Part shown: positions 45,501 through 56,000 of the stretch, one piece after another
Position numbering within the stretch: the stretch's first letter is position 1
Layout of the letters: each line of letters begins with the position of its first letter
Assembly (NCBI RefSeq): GCF_029227915.1
Contig: NC_079883.1
Coordinates: 22,196,001 to 22,260,000 of the forward strand
Reading direction: 5' to 3'
Source of the DNA: Hydractinia symbiolongicarpus
Taxonomy: Eukaryota; Cnidaria; Hydrozoa; Anthoathecata; Hydractiniidae
Length of the DNA stretch: 64,000 nucleotides
Notes under the pieces: model-generated
Told to the model about the DNA's origin: nothing
What the model saw: the letters and a program-made list of their open reading frames with translations, nothing else
The model's database searches: none
Translations under genes and position numbers: made by a program

Positions 45501-46583
45501 TTTCGTTTTACTGGATTTTGATCTTAAAACAGACGAAAAGAAGACAGCTAGCTTTCACAGTATTTGTATAGAAAACGCTTAATTGCATGAACGTTCTGAA
45601 GTGAGTTAGTGTTATTGTTTTTATTATACAGATAGATGAGGTGTTTTCGGTGCAAAAAGTTGGTCCTGTGTTGGCAGGGACATTACGTAGTGGCACCATA
45701 CATGAAGGAGATGAGGTACTGGTTGGCCCCACGGAAGATGGTTTATTCAATGAAGTTACTGTTTCATCTATACATCGCAATAGAACTCCATGTCGTATCA
45801 TTCAAGCTGGCCAAACAGCATGCATTGCAGTTAAACCGACGCCACACTTCGATCAAACATTTAGACGGGTAAGAAATTTTTTGGATACCCCACTTTTAGC
45901 CGCGCCCTTTTTTCATCAAGATAGTAAAAATCATATGGAGAAGATTTTTGTTTATATTCACCTTTTTTAAACTATGTTATTATACTTAAGCTAACAAACA
46001 ATCTTTTTTTTAAGTGTTGGAACTTTTTCAATATCCCAATATCTGATTTCCGATTCCCGAGCTGGAGATCCCCACTCCTACTTTGTTTTACTATAAAGTT
46101 TGTTTGTACACCACAGGGGCAAGTTCTGCTTCCAATTGGAATAAAAGACGATGGTGATGCGGCTACATGTTTAGAATTTGAAGCTGAGGTCTTTATTTTG
46201 TTTCACACCACAAAAATATCAAAGAATTACCAAGCATCTGTTCACGTTGGAAATGTCATTCAAACAGCTATAATAGAAAATATTACGAATGAGGTATGAA
46301 ATTTCTATCATTTGTGAAGGAGAGTGTTCCAATAGGTGTAGTGAAGGATTTTATGTTTCAGGGTAATTTGTTGAGTTATAATACCTTCTTTTTACGTTTT
46401 TAGAAGATTTTAAAAACTGGTCAGCGGGGTGTGGCAAGATTTAAATTTTTACGGCAGCCGGAGTATTTACGAAAAGGGGATCGAATATTGTTTCGAGAAG
46501 GTCGCAATAAGGGTATCGGAGAAATCACTAAAATCTTTCCGTACTCATTAAAGCGAAAAAACTCGTTGGGTGATTCCGATTAA
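39599..46583 (+). CDS. GTPBP2: GTP-binding protein 2-like translational GTPase (GTPBP1/2 family)
   Basis: Eleven coding exons: 39599-39643, 42560-42586, 42732-42916, 43612-43711, 43972-44169, 44341-44512, 44604-44823, 45202-45337, 45632-45868, 46117-46293, 46404-46583; all introns GT-AG with consistent phase. About 558 residues against about 600 in human GTPBP2; more N-terminus may lie upstream. G1 is GNVDVGKST, switch region ends [11 protein letters not shown]3 is DLAGHHKY, G4 is TKVD. Domain 2 ([23 protein letters not shown]) and domain 3 to [10 protein letters not shown] follow. The family acts in ribosome rescue and mRNA surveillance in the cytoplasm. Exon 2 is only 27 nt (VEEGNIEYK). Exon 1 may extend 5' to about 39567. 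Confidence 0.9.
39905..40252. repeat. Foldback/MITE element in GTPBP2-like intron 1
   Basis: The left end at about 39905-39980 contains CGGGCCCCGTTAGCGGGATA followed by TCGCTGCTAAG and a G-rich run. The right end at about 40176-40252 carries its inverted copy: CTTAGCGGCGATATCCCACC then AAACGGGGCCC. Arms of about 55 bp enclose about 200 bp of AT-rich filler. A target duplication is not clear. Confidence 0.65.
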
Positions 46584-47757
46584 CAGACAAAGTATTTGAT
46601 GTCCCGTTACCGGATGTTTTTCGAGTTGCGCTGGTCATTTTGTAAGAAGTTACTGGATGTTGTCGAGTGGTAGTTCGTAAGAAGAGGATACACCATACTC
46701 TTGCTTCTTATGTTTTTTTAGTTAAATTTTATGTGATAGCAATCTTAACAGTTTAAAAGGTAAGATTAGAAAGTAAAAAGGTATTCGTACAAGTTTTTAC
46801 GCGCGTGAAACTTCAGGGACTCTCAAAATCTATAAATATTAAAGCCTCGCAAATGTTATTCGAAAACTGCGTTCAGTGAAGTCACTTGTTCACTCGCACA
46901 ACCTCCATTTGATGCATGGTTAGCTATATTAAAATTTAACTCGCCTCTTAAATCCCCCGAAAACCAGGCAAAAAATCGATTTTTTGATATTCGTTTTTTA
47001 TTGCACTATTGACGATGAGGACTTGTGTTGCACGCCAGTGCATTTTCTCTGCACGTCTAGGTATCTAAATTAATTTATTCACGTATATTAGGATATATCA
47101 TCAAAATAGTTTCTAATGTTTTTGTGTTCATAATTTACACAAGTTCTAGTCACTTATTATTAGTTTATGAAAGTTCGCCACTCTTTTATTGATATAGCCT
47201 TTCTTTCAATTTAATCTCTTATAGAGAATTTTTTTTTTAGCTAGAATAATATAGAATATTATAAAAAACGTATAAACCAAATTTCAGCAGGGATCATGGA
47301 TTTTTGAAATCAAAAACAAATATTCTTGAAGTGAAGGTTTTGTTGATGTTTCTACTCGCCACTAAACTTTCTGAGCCGCCTCTAAAATTTGTGACTCGTT
47401 GAAACTCGCCTTCTAGAATTTGTAATTGGCTGAAACTCGGCTATATATAATTTATGATTCGCTTAGTTGATAACCCATTCTTAAATGTTAAAGGGTGATT
47501 TTTGTATGCATATTTTATGTTTGTATATATGTAGCAAGTGTAGTATGGTGTAAATGACTAAAAAAAGTAATAATTTTGTATATACTTGGAAAGAAACTTT
47601 ATTTTTTCTTCACGGTTTTCTAGTATATATCTAGTATATATCTATAAAATCGCTATAACACCCACGGTAATAAAGCTGGTTGGGTTTTTACTAATCCTCT
47701 GCAAAAGATACATGGGAAACGAAGTCATTTTTTGGGAACAGCGGTGCATATTATATG
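46584..47757. other. 3' UTR and spacer after the GTPBP2-like gene
   Basis: No exon recognised. AT-rich with several poly-T tracts. It ends at the strong palindrome beginning at 47758. A repeated CTAGTATATAT(CT) duplicate occurs at about 47620-47645. Confidence 0.45.
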
Positions 47758-47820
47758 CCGGTGATCCGATGTAAAAAGATATCTCATATTATGAGATATC
47801 TTTTTACATCGGATCACCGG
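47758..47820. repeat. Perfect palindrome, 30-bp arms, 3-nt loop
   Basis: The arm CCGGTGATCCGATGTAAAAA continues GATATCTCAT, then ATT, then the exact reverse complement to 47820. No mismatch in 30 bp. Such a structure could be a young hairpin from template switching, the end of a foldback element, or a cloning/assembly artefact. It abuts the tRNA-like sequence. Confidence 0.9.
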
Positions 47821-47890
47821 ACCGATAGAGAAGTCAGTAAAGTAATCGCATAGCAAGCGAGAGGTCGTGGGTTCAAGTTCCACTCGATTT
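47819..47890 (+). other. tRNA-Ala(AGC)-like sequence (pseudo-tRNA or SINE head)
   Basis: 72 nt. The T arm is near perfect (GTGGG-TTCAAGT-TCCAC). The anticodon arm TCGC-ATAGCAA-GCGA has a 7-nt loop whose centre reads AGC. Spacer TA and a D-arm-like AGTCAGTAAAGTA precede it. The acceptor GGACCGA/TCGATTT pairs at six of seven positions including two G-U. The D stem is broken and no CCA or long terminator follows directly. It is probably a decayed tRNA or tRNA-derived SINE and not an active gene. Confidence 0.4.
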
Positions 47891-50069
47891 ATCATCTTTG
47901 CCATTCGTGTCCCCAGAGCTCTTGAGATTAAAACCTAGTTTAGACCTCTGCATCGAGAATGAATCTTGGCAACATTTGGGAAGCTAATATGCAGGTTTAT
48001 TTATCAAAAGTCATTTTACTTTGTGACTAGGAAGAACTATAATTTTTTTAAAAGCAACACTGGATTAAGTTCTTTAAAATACGAAGTAGTTGGTGAGCAA
48101 CAACCCAGCTTGAAGGGAGAATATAAGACAGAAAAATAGGAATAATTAAAAACAAATATTTCTGAGTGATTCGTTGTTCCAAAAGTTATGCGGGTCTGTT
48201 TGATGTCGAACCTCCTAAGTAAGGTGATCAACAAGCAACAACTGAGCGTGGAAAACACGGGCCTTACACCACTTTCGTGGTGAAGTTCGTCACAAAGACC
48301 AGACCCTGAGTACAAGGTTGGTCAAATAGTAAACCATGCTGGTTGAAGTAAGATATACTGAACTGGTGTATAGTTGGAAACTGTATATGTTTACTGACGA
48401 AATTAAACTCTCGTTTTCTGAAAAAAAATATTTTTCTTAGTACAGTGGTAACTCTCTAAAGTGGACACCATCAGCGCAAAAAAAATTGTCTGTCTTGTTA
48501 AGATCTCCGTTTTATGGAGATTTTGCAAAATATATAGTTTTACGCAGAATTTTAACCGAAATAAGACTTTTCAAGCTTTACTGTACGAAGATTGTAAATA
48601 AAGAGATTATGTATTAGAGCATAAAGGATTATTCATAACATAAATAGACTGAAAGATTTAATTGCAGTACAAAAAAGTTCAAATGTTCAAAATAGAAAAA
48701 TGTCAAAATATTGATGAATATTTTCCTGTCCTTGTGTTTTTTTATAATGTCCGATTTTTAGGGAGAGTTTGAAGTAAAAAATGTCATCTGGTGTAAAACG
48801 TTTATTGTGTGTCCGATTTATGCCTGTCTGCTTTATAGACTGAAATCTATCCGTTCCAAGTACTACTGTCCTTTTATGGAGCTGTCCGCTGGATTCAGTT
48901 GAACCATATGAACTGCATCCGTTCATGGTAGCTATGCTGCTCGTTTAGGACGTTTGGACAAAGTAGACTTATGATTGACTCACATGTTTTTCGCTTCGTC
49001 GCACAAGAATAAAAGTTGAGGTTGTCAAAGGACATTACTGTCAAATCGCACACAAAAATAGAAGTGCAAGGCGATTCAAGGGTCGTAATTTTTATTTTTA
49101 CATTTTTCGTTAACGTTATTAAAAACGAGAGTCAAAAAAGTCTCGCGAAAAGTAAACGCAAATAAACCCCTACAGAGAGAGATTGCTTATCGCAAATATT
49201 TGTCTTATTTGGTTTAGGAGGATAAAAATCACCCTAGATTTGATTGAACAACAATCTAAGACATGAGACTGAAAGTAAGATTTGGACAAAGTGAAATTTT
49301 ATCACCACAGAAAAAATTACATAATATTCCACTTCGGGTTAAATTTCGGTTCGAGGATTGGTCCATAAAGGAATAAATATTTTAAACTCGTGCCTATCAA
49401 GCAGCGCAATGAAAACAACATTTCACGTCGAGATAAAGCCTAACATGGAAATCGCGCACCGTTTCAAACAGTGAAATCTCAGCCGAAGTGATAAAACTTA
49501 ACGTAAACAGTCTGAGAAACACGCCGCGAACCAAAATGACTCAAACCAGGTCGATTCTACTTGCGGGGTTCATGTAGCAGTCTCGGAAATAAAAACGATA
49601 TTATTTATTGCACCAAGTTCATTCACCAAAGATTATTTTGTCGAGAGCGTTGTAATCAAAATTAACTTTTAAAGGAGAGATTTTGTTCATAACGAGTGGA
49701 TTTCATTAGCCAACAAAACAAAAACAAAAAACAACGAAAAAGAGCAAGTAATAAAAGATAAATATTCTTGATAAAAAATAGCAAATAAATATTGCGGTTA
49801 TCTTATAGCATAAACATAATATTGTCTTAAACAATAGAGATTAAGTTAAAAGATTATATTTTCACTGCAGCATACCCCTTTTCGTTAACGGCCTGTGTTG
49901 TCGAGGAAGTTGCGTGGTCGCTAGAAGGCGTTGCTATAAACTATTTATCGCATGGTCAAAAAAATACCTTAGTATCAAAAAGGTTGTGTTTGTGCAATGA
50001 CATTTTATGCTTTAAGTTATTTACGCTCAGCTATTCTGATTGGCATAGAATATTACCGGACTCTCTCTT
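47891..50069. other. Spacer between convergent GTPBP2-like and BCKDHA genes
   Basis: No exon recognised. At about 48443 an ACAGTGGTAACTCTCTAAAG terminus followed by GTGGACACC resembles a pogo/Tigger-type end; its partner is unclear. BCKDHA's 3' UTR must lie at the right-hand end. Confidence 0.4.
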
Positions 50070-53000
50070 TCAATTGGATGCATTTTTATATTGCCCTATC
50101 GGATATTCGTTGGGATATTTTTCTAAATGCTTCATACAATCTTCATATTGTTTGCGAATTCTAGGCGTCCATTCTGCGTACACGTCAGAAAATAATACCT
50201 CTACGGCAGGTTTTAACGCCTTTTCAGCGCCCTCAAATGACGTCATAATATTTTTTAAAGCGTGCGCCTTCCATTCTTCATTTTCTCCCTCTGACCACCA
50301 TCCTTGGTTTTCTAGGTAACTCCTAAAATAAGTTTTTATTGATTACGTAGTATCTCCTAATCTACATACTAAGCGCAAAAACTTTTATAAATGCGGCAAT
50401 TCGCGAATTTTTGGCATTTCGCAAAAAACTTTTGCAAATTTACTGGATACTTATATTGCTAAAGACTGGTCTTTACGTGTTAAAATAGTTTCTGGACAAG
50501 GAAAATATCCAAAAAGAGCATTATCCGGAGATTTTTCACGGATTGGACGGAATTCCGAAAGTTGAAATTCGGGAACTGTTTCAACAAGTGGAGATCAGCC
50601 TTTGCGTAATAAAAATCTTCTCATTTGCATACTGAAGTGCAAAAACTTTTTCGAATGCGAACTTTTTGCATTGTGCGAACATAAAATTTCGCGAATTGAT
50701 GCTCTTGGAAAATTTAGCGAGCATTAAACCCCAAGATGCATTCAAACTGACCATTCTTAGTCGGAATTTTTTTTTCGCGACCAATAACATTTGCAAATTG
50801 AGAAAAACCTTTTTTTTTTGCGACATTAGAATTTATCTAAAATTTGCAAAAATTTATGCACGATAAAGTAATTCAAATGTCTACTTCACAACCACCAAAA
50901 TTTTAAACATTTTAATGACACCCACCTCAATCTGTTGATGGGCGAATCAATATCTTTCCAATATTTCACTTCATTAGCTGATCTGTATGCGGACGAATCA
51001 TCGCTCGTACTGTGATGTCCCACCCTTAAAAAATGATTGCTGTCAGGACACAGAAAATCAACGTAAAGAATCACTTTCGTCAGCGAAAAAACTACTAAGA
51101 CACATTTTTTGCTATTATTCTTTTTGCGCTGCAATTTTTCTACATAATATCTTGGTGACGTCACCGGTGGAGATCATTCCCATCGAGTGAGAAGAGACAC
51201 ACCCATATTGGGCAGTGTTAGTACTTGTAGTCTGATCCAAATAAATGAAGTACGCCAATACCAACTGCCTAATGAAATTAGTTCAGAAAGTTATTAATTT
51301 GTGCTGAAGTTGTAAATATTTTGTGATGAGTTTTTTATCGAGGAAAGTTAGAATTTTTCATTAAAAACAAATAACGATGTACTTGTGTATATATATATAT
51401 AAAAAACATAGTTTTTAGAAATGACGAATTATAGCTGGAAATTGCGTAGTAATAGCATCGAGTTTTAGAGGTTTATTTCAGAAAAATTAATTTTGCGAAC
51501 CTGTCAATAAAGAACTTCGCGAAAATTTATTTCCACAACTGAAGCAAAAAAGATTTTATTGAGGGGAGTTTAATTTCGCGAATGAGACGTCAATTCGCAA
51601 AAATTCCAAAAATTTTTGCCATAAAAATAAAAAGGCCCTGCTAAAGAATTATAGTTAAGAAAATAAAAAACCAATCTAACGTAGCCTTTCGCATAACTTT
51701 TGTCTCTTCTTATGGGCGATGAATAATAAACCGTGCATTACTAATTTTTAAGCAGAAAAGCTGAGGTGAGGTGTGCGGAAAAGAAAGAGAAATAAAAGAG
51801 ACATTAGAAACAACTTTTTAGAAAGACGAAAAGAATTGGTGCGATAATTTAAAAGATTGTTGCCAAAATTATTTGCCATTTTATGACTTTTTGATCGTAG
51901 TTTGTTAGTTACATAATGTACATTGTAATATCACTTTTGGGTAAGTGAAAATCATTCCTGTGCGAATATAAAAGTTTTGTGAGTGGGCTAATATTAGTGG
52001 GGCGCAATTATACAAGTTTTGCAAGTGCACGAAAATTAATGGGGCGCAAATATACATGTTTTTATGTGCGCAAAAAAATTTGTGGGGCGCGAAAATTTAC
52101 GGGGCGCGAAAATTTGTGGGGCGCGAAAACTAATGAAAGTAAGGTACTAGAATTTTTTGAAGATCTCTAAACACAACTGCTGGATACTTTATCCACTAAG
52201 GTATCTGTCTATTTGTAAAAATTTACCTATAGGTCATAGCTTCCAGCATCACTGGTCTATTTTCACTGATGCATATCTCTCGTGCTTTCTTGGTAGCGTT
52301 ATACACGGCTAATACATCGTTGCCGTCAACACGTATTGCTGGCATTCCATACGCAGCACCACGACCAGCTGAAACAAAAAATAAGCAAATCGAAAAAAAA
52401 TAAATGATAAAAATATAAATAAATAGAGAATATATGTCAACTTTGTTTTAAATGTGTCCCACTGGCGGTTCGTCGTCAAAAAAAAAACAAAAAACACCGG
52501 CAACAAATAGTTCTTCTCACGATCGCAGCTTTTAAATGCTTCGAAAACACACGTCCGTATTTAATCTGCCTTAAATCTATCGTAAATATATAGAAAGTAT
52601 AGATAGAAAAGCGATAGAGTTGTTACTAAGCATCTTGCTTATTTACTCTAAATAAAATTAAAGTAGTTTATATGTAAACAAACTGACTTGGAAAAGAGGA
52701 ATTAGAATTTAAAACAAAATTTGCCGATGTGAGACTAAGATTCACGTCGACTTTTTTTTCCGACGTGAAACGGGTAAATGCCGACGCGAAACAGTATAAT
52801 AAAGGTTCGCGTCGGCAAAAACTTGCGGACGCGGAAAAAATTTGAATTCGGAAGGTTGTGGCGGTATACAACAAGTACAACCCATACCTATACCGTCACC
52901 CTTGTATTGTTCCGATGCTGGCGTTGAAATTGCATAACCGTTGTTTCTGCTAAAAAATAAAATGAACGAAACGAAATTAGCAATTTGTAGGGAAAAAAAT

Positions 53001-56000
53001 ATTTTCTTTAGCTTTTATTTTTAGGTCATAAACTTTCACGAAATAACATCGCGTCGACGCAAAAAAAAAAAGGGTAAAGCCTGCATCCAATTTCTGCGTT
53101 CAAATCAAAATTTTAAATGTTGCTTAATTGTTTTGATCTGTAATTAATGTAAATGCCACATTTTTTTATAAAAATATATACTCCAAAAGAATATTCAAGA
53201 TGAAATTACAGTGGAATCTCCCTATCTCGAACTCACATGGGACCAAAAAATTTGTTTGAGATAGAGAAAGTTCGAGATAAAGAAAGGAAAATACCTTAGG
53301 CGGACCAAAAAGGGACCGAGACTTTAGTTCGAGATAGAGAAAAGTTCGAGATAGAGAGACTCCACTGTTGTTAAAAATACCCTAAAAATATGCTAAACTG
53401 GAATATTTTTTTTTTTTTTGTTAACTGACATAAACTTACCCTATCATTGATATAAAAAAAACTTTTTTTTAGGTTTCATTTAAAGTATTTTGTTTTCTAC
53501 ACAAAATCTAGTTGTCTGTCTTTTTGTCTGTCTGTTTAAACAACATCTCCTTGGGGGTAATTTTTACACAAGTTCGCATTCTCAGATTTTGTAATCTTAA
53601 TTACGCTAATAATATGCTAAGAATTTATCAGGACAACCTTTGCTTAAAGTTAAGAAGATTCAAACCTTATTCTTATAATAAAAAGCATGTATCATAAGCA
53701 CGGCAGCAAATTCTTCTGTGGTTAATAACCACATTCAAAATAGATTGAGGAAATGATTAGTTAGCAACACGTGTTTTTTCTTCGTCACGTTAAAATAACC
53801 CAGGTACTTTCATAACTGATGCATCATGTTTTAATTGCTGGAAATGTCAACAAGGTCGTGGTTTCTACTGAAAGGGAAAATAAACCGAATAACAAAAAAA
53901 AAACCCGTGTTATATGATAACGAATCGAATCATGATCTCACACACGTGATTAAATGACATAAACAAAGTGCTAGCCAATACGCCTGGTTTCCACAAGCAC
54001 GGTTCTATAAGAGTTAAATAGGTAAACTTTTTTACCTACAATCCCAATTTAAAATATTATTTTTTTTATAAAAAACTTAAAAAAACATGTTTCACTAGGG
54101 TTTAAAAAATATTACTATATTTTTACTCCTAAAGGTACCAGGTTACGGACTTAACATAGCTTCCCAATAAACAACACATATGAAACTATCAGCTGTGCAA
54201 CTACAGGGTATGGCATCAATGTGAGGTATCGTTGCCGACACAATGGAAACTCACCTTACATCTTCGCTGTTGTTGTTTCTACTACATCACATTCCGTTAT
54301 TAGTTAGTTAATTAAATTAGGCTAATGAATGCTTTAAAAAGCTTTGTAATTTTAGCAAAAGCAATTAGTGTATCTATATGCATAAATTTATATATATATA
54401 TATATTGCCATGCTATTGAATAATGATGACACCCTACAAACTGATTTAAAAGGGTAAAACCAAAATATAAGAAACATTATACTTCCTACTAAATTGACAT
54501 GTAGCAAATTGACAGACAACAGTGCAAAAAAGGAAATAGACTTTGCCAAGACAAAATCTTTCAACATGATTTAGCAAAGATTTCCATAACTCTGCATGAA
54601 TATATTTCATGTCATATCTAAAAGTCTTGAGTAGTCGTGTTTCTAATAAATAAGGCTTTGTATGTGCTGCAACCAAGGTTTGGAATTTTTAACACGATTT
54701 AGTTGAATTGTAGTTTATTCATTTGAGCCAGCTATATAATTAAATGTATGAATGAATAAAAAGGACATTACTTACAGCAGCGTTACAACATAAATTTACA
54801 CAATAAACAACAAAAAAACTAATATTCCAAAGACTTACTCAGTGGCAAATACAGCAACAAAAAGCACTCACCACAAAAACAAAACAAAAAAGGGGGCTCA
54901 CCAAAAAAATATGACAGGACAACTTAGCGTTGCTGCAAAGTTGAATGCAGCATGTGCATCCCCTTCACTTGCAGCTCCTTCACCAAAGTAACAAATGACA
55001 CAGTTATCTGACTTTTGCATTTTTAAAGCGTAAGCAGCACCAGAGGCTAAAGAATTAATAAGTATGAAATATTACAAAAAATTTAAAAAACGATTTGGGT
55101 GTACAAAAAGTTAATGATGTTTTATGACGCCCATGAGAAGTGGAGTAGGCTAAAGTGATCACCAGAATTTTGTTTTTAAAGACATTTCTGACTTTAAATG
55201 TGAAAGGTAAATGGGTGAATAAATATTTTTCAAAATTTTACCCTCTAAATGCTTCAAACAAAGGTATGTAGTTAAGATAGTCATTTTTATAATTTTCTTT
55301 TAATTCTGGTATCCAGGGAAAAATTATTCTATTTTCACTTTCTCATATGTTAACAAGATTCCCATATAAAGAAGTTTCAATTTACCGAAACAAAAACATG
55401 TATTATGTATAACCAACTGTAAATCTTCAAGGGAAAGCCCCCTACAGGAAAACCCTAGAATAGCCAAGCATGTTGAGAATTAGCTTTTTATTGATAGTGT
55501 TAATAATTAATTTCCATTATGAATAAAATGAAACAAAATTACGATAAAAAACTTAAACTTTTCTAAGAATTAAATTTCCTAGGGTAAAAATGAATGTTTC
55601 TTAAATGAAATTTCTCTACAGGTTTTTAACTAATTTTAGAATAACATTTCCTAGTAATATAAAAAAAGGGAATAAGTTACCAAACTTTTCTCACAGTTTT
55701 CTCACAATTCTATAACTTTTTAGTGTGCTTCTTTCATAAATTGGAACTTTGCAAAATGATACAGAATTAATAAATTTACCTTGTGGCATAATTAGGCTCC
55801 CCAGGGTAAAAATAAACTTTTTTCAAATGAAATTTCTCTTAAGGTTTTTAACTACTTTTAGAATACCACTTCCTAGTAATGTAAAAAATGGGACAGTTAA
55901 ACCTTCAGATTGGTGCAAAAAAAAGTTACCAAAATTTTTCACAGGTTTCCATTCTTTATGCAAATGTATTATTAAATTCTATAACTTTTAAATGTGCTTC

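Noticed and set aside
49984-50319. 111-residue plus-strand frame
   Set aside because: Lies antisense to the last BCKDHA exon (50322-50070), which has strong family similarity and correct splice phase.
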